From positions 612,904 to 676,903 of the forward strand of contig JALPQD010000126.1 in assembly GCA_023101885.1 (NCBI GenBank): a DNA stretch of 64,000 nucleotides, written 5' to 3'. Shown here piece by piece: positions 11,176 to 22,998 of this stretch. The stretch's first letter is position 1, and each line of letters starts with the position of its first letter. The stretch comes from Typhlomys cinereus. Taxonomy: Eukaryota; Chordata; Mammalia; Rodentia; Platacanthomyidae. Made by a program: the position numbers and the translations under genes. Below the pieces are notes generated by a model, which did no database searches, was not told the DNA's origin, and saw nothing but the letters and a program-made list of their open reading frames with translations.

Positions 11176-11187
11176 GGTTGCATTTTT

Positions 11188-12885
11188 AAGCCCTTTCTCA
11201 GAAATTTAAAAGAAATGAATTTCTTGATGTGGATGAATATTAAAAACACATTTTTGAGTGTAAAACAAAAAGAAGGAAGTATAGTTAATAATTTGAATTT
11301 TATACATGTTTACATAATTTTAATTTGTAAAAGGACTATTTTGAAATGAAGGTAACAGTTATTTCACAAATCAGGACAATTGCTATTCCACAGTGGGGGT
11401 AAGGATTTTTCCAATCTAGTTGAGAAGAAATTGTTTAAAATAATTCATAATATTTGCAGTTTACTGTTTCTGCATGTGTTTTAGCATTTTTATTGTTTAT
11501 TGCTATCATATAAATTTATGTCTCATTTTGAGTGATATAATGTCTATATTTTTAAAGGAGAATTTGAACATTAACAAGGGTCATTTTCAGGCAAGAAGCA
11601 CAGTAGATCATTAACCAATGCTTTTTATAATGTAATGGAGAAAATTTAATGTGATGGAGAAAAGAGACAATAAATGAGTGGTAGCCTAAATTAAGCAATG
11701 ATAATTATTATGGAGAGTTCTCATCATACACAAGTAGATAGAGATACTAGGTTGTTATTTTAGTTGTTGAATTCACAGCTTCTTTGAGCTGTGTTATACT
11801 TAGATGAAAGTGTCAAATCGAAAGTTGAGGGTTAGAGCTCTGGGCACATTTGGAGAGACTCAGTGGTTGAATTAAGCCCTAAATGAGCCTGTAGATCTCA
11901 CTGATGGTGAAGGCCCTGTCCAAGATGAGTGGGAATAGTCCTGGGAAGATTAATAAGATTAAGGGAGCCGGTCAGAGAATCTGGCCTCATTTAGTATACT
12001 TGGACAGACATGCTGGTCTAGCAAGTAAGGATTGTGCCTTTCTCTGCAGTTCTGTGGATGTATGAATATAGTGTGGCTAGTTCCCTTTGATTTTTGTTAT
12101 TGGTAGGTACTCTCCTGCAAAGCTGGATGAAGAAATGTAAATACACAGTCATAAAACAGAATAAAACTCTTAGGCTTTTGGACATGGTTTAATAGCAACA
12201 ATGCAGAGTAACCGATGCAAGTTATGCTATTTAAGTGGAAAGATGAATGAAAAGGGGAGTAGATAATCAGATGTCTGGGATAAGAATTTTTTCTGTTGGC
12301 TGAGTGCAATGTTTCTGAAACAGTTACACAATAAGAGTGTTTACTGGACTTCAAAGAGGACACTGTGAACCATTGCTTGTAGGCATAATGAAAAATAGAT
12401 AGGCAATGGAATTAAAAGAAGCCTCAGCCAATTAAGAAGTGTATGTTTCGAAATTTTATTTTACACTAAGTGTCATAGGAAACTTTTGGAATATTGAGAC
12501 CAAGAAAGTTAATCCCTACATTTATTCATCATTCTTTTCTCTTCTGTTGGTGTTTCTCCCAGAGCCATGTAAAGGAAGGAACGAAAGAAATCTTGATGTG
12601 CATTTGTAAGTTGGCTTTAGATGACAAACAGGAATCCCTCTTCATGACAAATATTAAATATTTGACAAGCATGAAAGTGAATATAAGTGCAGTTTACTAG
12701 AATGAGGACTAGAAATGGGATTTGAGAAATTAAGGATATTGTTTTCTTTATTTGGGATATAAAATATTCACCAAATATTGAGAAAATAAAATTACTATGT
12801 TGGCAATTTAATCAATATATCAACAGTTTACAGAAAACATAATAACTATACAAGTAAATTTTGAAGGTATTAACCACTAGAAATA
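11188..12885. other. AT-rich intergenic sequence
   Basis: No recognisable repeat, exon or RNA gene. The short open frames here (for example 12097-12363 minus, 12494-12700 plus) have no recognisable domain. Confidence 0.5.
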
Positions 12886-12901
12886 AAAAAGTATAACCTT
12901 G

Positions 12902-13217
12902 ATTGGGCTGGAGAGGTGGCTCAAGGGTTAAGCCTCTGCCTTGCAGGGGGAAGGTCCTGAGTTTGGATCCTAGACCCCACGGATAGACTATAGATGCTGG
13001 GCGGAAACGGGGGCGGCCTGCGTTTCTGGTCCTGGTAGGGCGGAGCCTGTGAATCCCTGGGCAGAATAAACAAGAAGGAGGTGGAGGTGGTGCATGGTGG
13101 TTCCCGAATTCGTCCGTGGTTCTACACACACACACACATACATACACACACACATACACATGTACACACATGCATACACGCACAATTGAATAAATAATAA
13201 ATAATAAAAAATTTTTT
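12902..13217 (+). mobile_element. tRNA-derived B2-like SINE, full length
   Basis: The head GGGCTGGAGAGGTGGCTCAA is followed by GGTTAAGCCTCTGCC and GGTCCTGAGTTTGGATCC, which resemble the A and B boxes of a tRNA-derived RNA polymerase III promoter. Next come a body of about 120 bp, a CA/TA-rich tract and an A/T-rich tail (AATAAATAATAAATAA). A perfect 16-bp duplication AAAAAGTATAACCTTG flanks it (12886-12901 and 13218-13233), marking a fairly recent L1-driven insertion. A 159-codon minus-strand frame across it is only a shadow. Confidence 0.85.
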
Positions 13218-13233
13218 AAAAAGTATAACCTTG

Positions 13234-14690
13234 GAAGTAAATACACAGTAGATTCATGATATTTGGTTCTTGTACTGATAATTTCCAACATTATTTATTG
13301 CAGGAAAAATGAGACGCGATCAGGTGAAGTAGATACAATGCCTAGGAAAACATGAAGAAAAATGTAAAAACTACTTCACAGGGCAAATCATGATTAATTG
13401 TGCCAAATAATAATGAGAAATTAAGGTTATATATAATAAACTCATCATTAAATGTGGTAAAATTGAAGAAACCACCACGGATTTGTTGGAAGTTGTTTAT
13501 ACTATCTCTGAGAGCAAAGGCTTGGCCCAAATTTTGAAGCAAAAGAGAAGGCTGATGGTAATGGGAGTATGCAGAGACAATTCTTCTTATTGTTAATAAA
13601 TTTTGCTCTTCACAATTCAATAACTAGATATCATACCTTTAATTTATTCCACACTCTCTTTTCCCTCTCTCCTACCCTTGACAGAGCTTCCCTCTTCATT
13701 GTGAAATTCTTTCCCACATTCATGACTTTAGTTTCGTTTTGTGACTTTCTGTATTTAGTCAGGGTTTTTTGTATGATCGTAGCTTTGGAACTGACTCTTT
13801 GAATGTGGAGGTTTTGCTGGTATTCTGTAAGCTGCTAAGAGTTCAGCAATAAGTAGTGGAGTCCTGTGCCCTTCACTCACCCATTGCTGTGATTTAAACT
13901 AGCCTTTTGAAGGTCCAGGACCTGTAGCCATAGCTGTTGTGAGTTTATGGTGGCTATGGTCCTTTCATGTTTGTAAGGTGGCTTTTCCCTATCTTTGGTT
14001 CTGTCGTTCTTTTCATTCTTGTTTCTTCCATAAGAAACATTTCTTTGCTACAAAGAGAAGTGGGTAAAAGTAATAGCAGGGGTATATGGGGTCAAAGGTT
14101 AATTTCCATTTGTTAAGGATCATGTATGTTGAAAACAATGACTCAGTAATGAGTGCTGAAATGATAATGGAGTAGAGGTAGGGAAAGATCCAGAAGGAAT
14201 GAATTAAGCAGGAGAGAAAGCATAGGTTTTGGTACACAGATAGTACATTTATGACAGGAGAAAACACAAAGTACTTGGAACAAAACAGATAGTCCATTAG
14301 ATTGTGTTGTATGACTTGATGCCAACTTTTTGCCCCAGTCTAAGCTAAGGAGAATGGAGACTCTCCAAGGAGCAAGCAGCTTCCATGAGTCTCACCCATG
14401 CTGGGGAGGCCTTTCTGGTGACTTTGAATCATTCTTGTTCATGAGTAACTCTAATAAACTGGCTAGTTCATCAAGTTTGACCATATCATAATCATTTCTT
14501 TGGTTTATAGTCAAATTCCTATCCTGCGTGGCTAGATAGTTGTGTGACGTCTCCCCAGGACAAGCGTTCACACTACAATAATATTCCAAAAGAATGGACA
14601 TATTCCTATGCTTCCAACAGTGAAGTAAATAAAGGAGATGGAAAATGTGTAAATAAAGGAGATGAGAAAAAGTGGAGTTCAAGTTGTGGT
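13234..14690. other. intergenic, with a possible ancient L1 3' UTR at 13620-14010
   Basis: The stretch around 13740-14010 (GTGAGTTTATGGTGGCTATGGTCCTTTC and neighbours) has the wording of a minus-strand ancient rodent L1 3' UTR, but the match is weak. The remainder is unassigned. Confidence 0.3.
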
Positions 14691-14797
14691 GGGAGGCTGA
14701 GGTATATGTTGGCAGTAGAACATTTTTCCAGCCGGTTCAAGGACCTGAGTTCAGTCCCCAGCCCAACTGCCACCAAAATTAAAATTAAAAAATGTAA
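14691..14797 (+). repeat. ID-like SINE, diverged
   Basis: GGGAGGCTGAGGTATATG, then GGCAGTAGAACA, AGGACCTGAGTTCAGTCCCC and an A-rich tail reproduce the ID layout (GGGGATGTAGCTCAGTGGTAGAGC...GGGTTCAATCCCCAGC...A-tail) with many changes. Confidence 0.5.
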
Positions 14798-15734
14798 CTC
14801 AGAATCAATTAAATAGAAGACTACTAGTTACTTTCTGGAAGCATAGATGATCTGAGTGTAGCATCATATCTTAAAAGCAAAAAGGTAATACAGTATTCTT
14901 ATTTTTATTTAAACACTTTGAAAGCTTCAGGATAGGAATGGATTATGCAAATAAATAAGATTTAGTAAATTTAAAATTATTTTGATATTGAGGTTGCTAG
15001 ATAATTGGAGAGAGTGCATTTTATGTTCTACAGTGTATTTGTATGATCACAATGTATGGAATTTAGTCTTATTATTAAGGCACTCAGTCATTAGAGAGAA
15101 GGTGGAGTGAGCAAATGTTACTGCCCTAGCAGATTGGCAATCCCTGTGCAGCCAAAATTTATTGTATTTAGAAAGTATAATTGGCTAATGAGGAACTCAA
15201 ATCCAGTTTTGCTCTAGTATTTTAAGAACTGTAATTCTATATGGATCTTAGAAAATTCAAGATGATCCAGAATACTGGATCTATCTGTACTTAAGCTGCC
15301 AAAGCAGAAACGGTTTCATCAAAAAAAGAGTAAAGTAGTACCTTCCAATATATGCCTGTCAGATAATTTACCTAATTTACCTAGAAGTTAATTCCTCAAT
15401 CAGAAATAAACCTTAAACTTTGAGGGAAAATTGTTTTTCTTAGAAAAAGCAGTTTTATACCAATAGACTTCCATGGAATATTTTGATACCTACATCTGAA
15501 ACTGGAAATATGATAGCTTGATTCTGAAAGTGTCACTCAAAAAAGTACATACCCCATTTGATTATCTTTAGTGTAATTTTACCTATCTCATGTTGTAGAC
15601 TCACCTTCTATTATTCTCTCAAGGAAATAATACATTTTCAAAGAAAGCATGCCAGAAAAATTGAAGTGCATATTAAGATTAGTAGAAAATTTTTATGGAC
15701 ATTTTAGGAAATGTCCATACATTGAAATATGTTC
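14798..15734. other. AT-rich intergenic sequence, nothing recognised
   Basis: No feature supportable on either strand. Confidence 0.5.
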
Positions 15735-15890
15735 TCTATGTTTTATTTTGTGTGTGTGTGTATGCAAGAGAGAACTTGAGTGTGCATGACTGTGGAGGCC
15801 CATGGTTGATATCAGGGATCACTCTGGATGGCTCTTCCACTTTATTGCTTTGCTAATCAAAGGCCCTGAGCTATCCCCTCAATTCTTATT
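15735..15890 (-). repeat. B3-like SINE fragment
   Basis: TTTTGTGTGTGTGTGTATGC followed by GTGGAGGCCCATGGTTGATATC and ACTTTATTGC follows the body of an antisense rodent B3-type element. The tRNA head is too decayed to define. Confidence 0.4.
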
Positions 15891-17045
15891 CTCCATATTC
15901 TAAAACAAATGTCAATACATAAATAAAGCTGTAAAGCATTTACTGATTGAATTATTGAAGAAAGTATAAGAGAACAGTCCCAAGCTATGTAATACGAAAT
16001 TTTTTTCTGAGCTTTTGTGTTTATATTCCTTCTGCTGGCTCTCTTTCATTTTGTTTCAGTCTGCCTTCTGTGCAGTGTCTGGAAAAGTAGAAATAGGTAT
16101 GCATTAGTAGGAATGTACATGAAATATTGTAGAAGATGAAAATTCCTGGCATGATTGGAACAAAGAATAACTATAAGCATCATGAGAACAAATAAACAAC
16201 GAGAACAAATAAAGAATGAGAATAAGTGTTGTGTAAGTTTTCAAAACTTTTAGACCTCAATACCCTTTTCCACACCCCCAAATTATTGAGGATCCTAAAT
16301 AATAATTTGTGTGGGTTATCACTGTTGACATTTTTCATACTAGAAAATAAATCTTATATTTAAATGATTACAATTTTGTTGAAATAATTATTAGCCCATC
16401 TTACGTTACTATATATGGTATATATTATGACAGATATTTGCCATTCATAACAAAACATATTTAGTCAGGATATTGGCATTGTTTCACATTTTTGCATATT
16501 TTATTGTCTGCTTTAATAGAAGACATCTGGATTCTCATATTTGCTGCTTCTTGCAATCTGTTGCTACATGACACATTTTGTATAGCTTGGAAAATTTTTA
16601 TGTGTGTGAGAATGATAAGTGAAAAAAAGCAAATAACACTTTAAGGTTATCATAAAAATAATTTTGACCCAAGAATCATTGAGCAGGTTTCAGAGACCTC
16701 CCTTATATCAGTTCCCAAGCTTACCTGGACAGTTTAAATGCATATAGAAAACCTGAACTTAACTAGTCGATGATACAAAGTAATTCTGTCATGGAATTAC
16801 TTGATTAAATTTGTATTTTGTGAAAGGTGTCCCAAGTTTGGAAATAAATTTGAAAAATGAAAGGTTAGATGTTTTCAAACTAACTAAATGTAAGCAATTT
16901 TTTACTTTCCATGTGGAATGACTGTTTTACAGTCAGATTTTTAACGCTGGCTATAGTTTTGAGAGTCTTTTCCACTAGGAAGGGTAAATTGACTGAAAGA
17001 AATACTATTGGTTTTTATGTTTGTTTGATTGTTCTTTTTTTGCAG
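15891..17045. other. AT-rich intergenic sequence, nothing recognised
   Basis: No repeat family, RNA gene or coding exon can be supported. Confidence 0.5.
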
Positions 17046-17145
17046 GGCTTATTTTTGTGTGTTTTTAGTGAAGGATTTGAATACAGGGCTTACTCATGCT
17101 AGGCAAATGGGATAAGCCTGGGCTCTATATACAGGGTTATGACAT
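17046..17145 (-). repeat. possible ID/B1-like fragment
   Basis: GATTTGAATACAGGGCTTAC then TCATGCTAGGCAAATG resembles the complement of an ID element (TTGAACCCAGGGCC...CATGCTAGGCAAGCGCT). It is short and diverged. The 290 bases to its right are unassigned. Confidence 0.35.
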
Positions 17146-17439
17146 TTTTGTTTTATTATAATTTATTACAAATAGAAAACATAAAAAGTAGCCATCTACA
17201 GGGCAATATTAAATAAGTCTCTTAGAACCAGTAGTCAGGGATCTTTGTAGATTTAGTTTGAGCAAATCACATTGAAAAGTGAACAAAGTAAAGAATATTT
17301 TTCAAGTACTGATTTTTCCTTTAAAATGGCATGTAATTCTTTCATGCAAAAAAATTCCCTAGAGTGCCATTACTGAGTCAGGATTTTAGTAATTACACTG
17401 CAGTAGGAAGACAAAGATCCACTAAATTATTCTTCCATA

Positions 17440-17728
17440 GTTTGAAGAGGTAGTTCAGGAGTTAAGTCTCTGTCTCACAAATAGGAAGTCCTGAGTTCAG
17501 ATCCTGAATTCCACATAAAAATTCCAGGCAGAAAGGGTTATGGTCTGTACTTCTGGCCCAGAAATGCAGAGCCTGGGAAACTCCAGAGCAAAACAAATAG
17601 TTGGTGAAAACAATCTTGTGTGATTCCTGAAATCACTTTTGGGCCTCTACAAGTAGACACAGTGCTCTCTGATATACACAGACACACACATGCATAAATG
17701 ATAATAAAAATAATAAATTATTGTGCCA
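17440..17728 (+). repeat. tRNA-derived B2-like SINE, older copy
   Basis: GAAGAGGTAGTTCAGGAGTTAAG, GAAGTCCTGAGTTCAGATCC, a body ending CACAGTGCTCTCTGATATACAC, a CA-rich tract and an AATAATAAAAATAATAAA tail. It has the same architecture as 12902-13217 but the body differs, with GTGCTCTCT before the CA tract, so it belongs to an older subfamily. Confidence 0.7.
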
Positions 17729-19735
17729 TAAAACATTTAGAATGCAAATGATATTAACTGATGCATTCAAGTTCTCCATAATGTAGCATTATTTATTATT
17801 TTGTTTTTTTCATATAATATTTTTAAAATGACTTTTTGATTCATACTTCTTTTGGTAACTTTTGGCAACAAATATTTATTGAAAAGGAATAAAAGTGTTA
17901 GCTAAGTGGCTGTCATAATAGTGGAGACACATGATGGTATGGTCATGATCATGATAACTGTGGCCAAAAAGAAGCATAATTTCAAGCTCTAATTGGATCC
18001 ACTCGTGACTTTCTCAGATGCCATCAACCATCACATTAGATAAGGGCATTAGAGGAAAAGAAAAGGAAAACCACTATGTTTGTCATCTATCTTAGTGGGT
18101 GAACCTGAGTCATGAACTAGGAAAGGACAAAGTGGAATACAATTTGATGGAGTGAATTTTGAATAAAATGAATTTGAGATGCATGTGGGAATTTTGCTTT
18201 TCATAGTATGTTATGTTAGAAGTTAAAGTTATGTCAGTATCTTATGTGATTAAGGCAAAATCACACTGTATTCTAATATTTGTTTTTAATACTTTAATAT
18301 TTTAATGTTTTTTTTCAAGACTTTTGATGTTTTAATGTTTATTTTTAATGTCTTACTCTTGTAAATATTTAATCACAATTCTTAGATGTTTGCTGGCCTA
18401 TATTTCCAGTTCTATTAGTAAGTGCTGATTTATACCAACCAGTAGGGATTAATTTGGGTCCTGAACAGTGTGTATTATTTTGCATCCCAATTCACTTTAA
18501 TGCCCACCTAGAATGTAGCAAAATAAATCATCCCTGTTGTGCTATGAAGAAATTTGCTGATGTAAGTTTTAAAGGCATCAATAATTAAAAGTAAGAGATA
18601 ACATTGGACATACAAAGTCATAGAAACTGACCCAATTTCTTATTGCCCTCATTGTACTTCACAAACATCAGTGGGGATGAATGACACATGTACAAATGTA
18701 TGCCACCAAGGATGGGTTTCTAGTAATATTCGTTCCTTAAATAGATAACAAGAGCTCCTGAAAACAATTAAAGAGAAAAATTATATTGATTATATTGTGA
18801 ACAGCTTAAAATCAGTTCAGAAAGTAATAATACAATCTGACTCTGTGATTGCAGGAGAGGAGCCCCAGAAGACAGGAAAGAACACCTTAAACACCGACAG
18901 GCTTTGGCTTTTCATGTCCGTTATTACTGTTCATTTTTCCATGTGGGCACAGTTGTTATTTTATTTAGTAGTTCACTACTTAGTAAATCATATCTGTATT
19001 TGCGTTTTCTCTGTGCTCTTAAGGCTTAATTGTTGCCCTGTCCCTAGAGGATGTGATTCATTGAAAGTTAGAAAGAGAACCATCTGCATGGGTAGAAAAT
19101 AGCAGTCATTTCAGCATAATTACCCCATTTGTTTTGCTTTTAATTATGCCAAAAATGTAATAATATCTCCAAAGAACGAATCACTCCCACCTGTCATAAA
19201 AGATAAAAGGAGCTGTGCAGCTTTAATCATCTTTGTGCCTTCATATGGAAAAAAATAGGCCCTGAAGGTTTGAATTTGATACATATCACGCATTAGTGTT
19301 TGTTGCACAAGTTAGTGAACTATAGTGTACCCATTCAGAAAAAGCATAAATTTAGTTTTAATCGTGCATTTAATCTGTCTCACACTATACAGAAAAATGT
19401 GTATACCTATGCATCTTATTAAAAGTGAACACCAGCACTTTTTCTAAGTGTGTACAAGGAGAACATTCATGGTAATATGTGAAATAAAGCTGTAAGACTA
19501 AAAGGCATAAAAGTAACTGGTAAGATCTAATATAAGTTTAGCCCTCCCAGTAAAGCATTAAAACTGTTCATTAATTTTAAGAGCATTCAGAAGTACATTA
19601 TATTATGCATGTACTTTCAGAAATGGTGCCTCAGTCTCTTGTCTCCTGTCAATTACACAAAGAAAGGCATTTCATCTCCTCTCCATTTTTGGACTATTTT
19701 TTTATCCTGATATAATCCTTCTGCTTTTTACACAT
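17729..19735. other. AT-rich intergenic sequence
   Basis: No repeat or gene is recognisable. The 101-codon frame at 18797-19102 has no recognisable domain. The segment 19105-19290 is noted separately as a possible regulatory element. Confidence 0.45.
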
Positions 19736-19739
19736 CAGG

Positions 19740-20006
19740 CTGGGCTGGAGAGAGATGGTTCAGGGTTAAGATGCTGCCATATAAGCAGAAGGTTCTGAGT
19801 TTGGATCCAAGGTCCCGCATTAAAAAAAAAAAAAAAGACACCAGGTAGACTGCACTTCTGGCCCTGGTGTGCAGAGCCTAGAGAAATCCCAGAGCCAAGC
19901 AAAAAAGATCCTGAAGTGATTCTACACATAGGCACACAGTGCTCTCTAACACACACACACAAACACAGTCTTGCAAAATAAATACACAAATAAGTAAATA
20001 AAATAA
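19740..20006 (+). mobile_element. tRNA-derived B2-like SINE
   Basis: GGGCTGGAGAGAGATGGTTCAGG head, GGTTCTGAGTTTGGATCC B-box-like segment, an internal A-run (about 19821-19835), a body with CTGGCCCTGGTGTGCAGAGCC, GTGCTCTCTAACACACACAC and an AAATAAACA-type tail. The 91-codon minus-strand frame across it is a shadow. Confidence 0.75.
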
Positions 20007-20838
20007 ACATATCTGATCATGTTTTAATATCAGCAGTGTCACAGGTCACATGTGAGGCATCCTGCTGCTCTCTTGTTCTCTGTTCTACAGTGCCCAGGAT
20101 TTGCCCTTTGCACACCCTTCTTACTGACACTCTTTCACCCCTCAGTTTGCGTAGGAGCTGGATATAGCATCCCTGTCCATGAACAGTTGTGTATACAGAT
20201 GCACTGCTCTGTGACTCTCAACTCCCTGTTTATTGTTGTTTTTTCACCCCTGGAACTTTTTCTTCCCTGTGTCCACATGATGCCAATGTACCCACTTTCC
20301 AAGACTATTCATTTCAAACATTCAAACTTTTGTTGCTAGGAAATCCTCATGTCAGCCTCTAAACTGTGGTTTTCCATTCAGCTTTTATTGGAGAATTTTT
20401 TTTCAGGATCATAAAGTCCCTTAGAATTAATGAATCCAGTAGATGGGAAAAGAAATTATTGGTATGATTCTGCTGCTTGGATACAGGTTCTTAAGTTGCA
20501 AACAAAATAGCTAGATTACCTTATGTTTATGCACAAATTTGATAAAATGCAAACTTAAAGCTGTGAAGCACTATAGATTATTTTCTTATATGACTTTTAA
20601 GTAAACTCTAAGGTCACTTTAACATAAACTTCAAATAAGTGTTCACACTGTCAGAATCTCTGATATAAATGCATACATTTTCCCAAGTGACTTGGAAAAT
20701 TTAATGTTCATTTAAAACAGAAAACTTTGGGGGAATTTACTAAAAATACTGTTTTTTGTGTTTTTCCATTCACAATTGAAGATGAAGTCATTGAAATAGG
20801 AAGCATTTGTTGCCAAGTGAGTTGAAAAGTTATAACCA
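20007..20838. other. intergenic sequence, nothing recognised
   Basis: No supportable feature. The open frames at 20052-20339 (plus) and 20712-20951 (minus) show no domain. Confidence 0.45.
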
Positions 20839-20922
20839 GGACTGAGGAGAAGGCTCATCTGGTAAAGCGCTTGCCTTGCAAGGATGAAGACCTGAATTAA
20901 AATCCCAGAATTTAAGTTCAAA
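20839..20922 (+). repeat. tRNA-derived SINE head fragment
   Basis: GGACTGAGGAGAAGGCTCAT then GGTAAAGCGCTTGCCTTGCAAGG and GACCTGAATTAAAATCCCAG matches the tRNA-like head of rodent SINEs, including A- and B-box-like segments. It lacks the body and tail of the B2-like copies here and could be B4/ID related. Confidence 0.55.
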
Positions 20923-21114
20923 GCCAACTGATGACTATATGACAAAAACAATTTACAGTAACAAGGGGTTTATTTTTATTCATACTCAAGATTGTAAGTT
21001 GTAGCTCATCCATCATGACAGGAGAGTCACAAGCAGGGGTCAAAAGGTCGCCAAAATGGACCAAAGGGACAACATCATATCCACAGGAAGAACTTAGAGA
21101 GCAGCATACTTTCT

Positions 21115-21550
21115 TTTCTTTTCTCCCACATTTTTTCCTGATCAACCTCAATAGGTATCCTGTTCTCGCCCTTCCCCCTTTCCTCCCCAGTCATCCCCCA
21201 TTGCATTCTTCCCCCTTCCCCTTTTCTTTTCACCTCCTTCTCCCTCCCCCTGTCCTGGTGCATCCCCCTTCCTCTCTCCCATCCCCTGGAGCATCCATTT
21301 GTGTGGAGGCCAGAACCTCTCTCTGAGTCCTCCATCCTAGTGAAGGTTCAGGACTCAGTGGCATAGTCTGGGGCCCTCTCTTGGGCTCCCCATTAGCATG
21401 GGAATTCTATGATGACTGTTTAACCCCTTGTCTCTAAGGATCTAACTTCCTGAAGCCTTCTCTCCTGTGATCCTTGCTCGACTTTGGGGGGTTGTTAACA
21501 TGTCATCCATTGTGTAGGTCAGGCAAAGTTCAATCCTGGCTGCTGAGAAT
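21115..21550 (-). mobile_element. 5'-truncated L1 3' UTR insertion
   Basis: A T-rich 3' end, pyrimidine tract (21170-21290) and 3' UTR ending in GTTCAATCCTGGC. A perfect 12-bp target-site duplication AGCATACTTTCT (21103-21114 and 21551-21562) bounds it. The overlapping frames on both strands come from the purine/pyrimidine tract. Confidence 0.8.
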
Positions 21551-21562
21551 AGCATACTTTCT

Positions 21563-22941
21563 ATCTTGTCTTTCTGCTGAATCAAAACAGATCTCTTTTG
21601 TTCACCTGTCTAAGAGATAGTTACATCCACTGTGGACTAGGTCTTCTGAAATTGATTAGATGAATCTCCTACAGGTTTGGTCAGAGGACAACCTGAACTA
21701 AATAAATCTTCGTAGGTGTGTCTGAAGACTCAGCTGCCAAGTTGAAACTTAAAACTAACTACCAGACACAGTGTGTGGCTTCTTCAGCAAAAGGGTATTA
21801 TCTTGTTCTGTTGGAGACCCAAGTGGAATGTCAAAACTCATTTGGGAGTCAGGGGTGGGGTGTCCAGAGATTTCCTGATGCCCCATGGAAGAATCCTGTA
21901 GTATATAACACTGATCTGATACTAGAGCTAGCCCTTGCCTAGTGACCAATGGGTATTTAATCACATAGGGTAATATCCACAAGATCTCTTCTTAGTGTGC
22001 GTGTGTATGTATGTGTGTGTTTGTGTGTGTTGGGGAGGTACAAGTAGATTTTGAATTAATTGTTGCACCTCTCTGAGTCTTGCCTCCTGCCTCTAGGTGT
22101 AAGGACCATCGACGCAATTCCCTCCCCTGTGCAGCTCCTTGGCATGGCTTGCCTTCTCTGTCTACCCATGTTTATATCTGGCCCTCCTTGAAGTGGACAA
22201 GATCCTGCTGGCATGGTTCTAGCTGCCCTCGACCCTCTTCCTCCTTCACTTTTGGCTGAAGCCCAAGCCCCATGCCCTGGCTCTACCTACCTGCAGTCTG
22301 GCCAAGCAGGAAGCAGCCAGAAGTAGCTGCACTGGAAGAAGGTTTGGATCTGCCTGAGCAGCATCTCCCCAGGTGCAAAAATCGGACAAAATTGCCACCC
22401 TGCATGGACAGTGAGTACATGGAATACCTTTGTATGGACAACCAAAACAGAAAAGCAAATAAAACGAAGAGGAACTGCAAAAGAGGAATGAAAATAACTT
22501 TTGGCAGGAGCTTGCCTCAGGTGGTAGAAATCAGAAACAGGAATAAAAGTCTATTCAAAACATCAAAAAATATTCATTTTAAAAAATCAACATTTCTAAC
22601 TGAAGATAGCAGAAAGGAAGCTAATGTCAGGGTGAAGATTAGTAATCTACCTTGTTCTAGTGTTCTCCCTAAGCTGTGCAGCAACTAGCTGGGAAGCACT
22701 GTTGCCATTTCCAGCCCAAACAAGGAGCTAATTGCCATGCACTTTGGCTAAAGGACCGTGCAGGTGAGGTGTGATGGGATGAGACGTAGGGCTAGGTCAT
22801 GGGCAATAAAAACAAATTTACTGTTGCTTAAAAAGTAATATGTTAAACCTAGTTTTTCCCAATTCTGTGAACTCCGAGAGGAAATTGACACTGAAATAGA
22901 CATTTGCCAAGTTGCAGCATACAATTGTGAAAGAAAAGTAT
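21563..22941. other. intergenic sequence with a GC-richer patch
   Basis: No known family recognised. 22080-22400 is clearly richer in G+C than its surroundings and a 138-codon plus-strand frame runs 22272-22688, but I see no domain, start context or splice structure to support a gene. Confidence 0.4.
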
Positions 22942-22946
22942 ACACA

Positions 22947-22994
<48 letters not shown>
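22942..22994. repeat. (CA)n microsatellite
   Basis: An almost uninterrupted CA dinucleotide run of about 50 bp, followed by AT/GT-rich sequence. The poly-Cys/Val minus-strand frame across it is an artefact. Confidence 0.95.

Positions 22995-22998
<4 letters not shown>

Larger units (their letters stand above)
1200..11187 (-). repeat. tandem array of L1 3'-end segments (about 1.7-kb period)
   Basis: Six head-to-tail L1 segments on the minus strand each consist of a T-rich 3' end, a pyrimidine-rich tract, about 1.2 kb of 3' UTR and about 0.5 kb of ORF2 C-terminal coding sequence. Each ORF2 part stops at the same place, near TTCTGAGGCCCAT, and runs straight into the T-rich 3' end of the next unit. 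The junction lies near 1597, 2598, 4304, 6013 and 8313. Spacings are 1706 and 1709 bp, and become about 1.7 kb for the last two units once two later insertions (about 590 and 631 bp) are subtracted. The last unit passes the breakpoint (near 10633) and continues into ORF2 to about 11175. A candidate 12-bp target-site duplication flanks the array (GGCTGCATTTTT at 1200-1211, GGTTGCATTTTT at 11176-11187). The units differ visibly, so the array is not recent. Confidence 0.8.

Noticed and set aside
1200..11187. CRISPR-like or regularly spaced repeat system
   Set aside because: The period is about 1.7 kb, every unit is recognisably L1, and the setting is mammalian.
12902..13000. Functional tRNA gene
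   Set aside because: A- and B-box-like segments belong to the tRNA-derived head of a SINE; no cloverleaf acceptor stem closes and a SINE body follows.
12812..13291. 159-codon minus-strand open frame
   Set aside because: It spans a SINE inserted with a 16-bp target duplication. The Cys/Val/Tyr run comes from the CA repeat.
22272..22688. 138-codon frame as a host gene
   Set aside because: No domain, no splice-site arrangement, and a frame of this length can occur by chance in a locally GC-richer stretch. Kept only as a low-interest observation.
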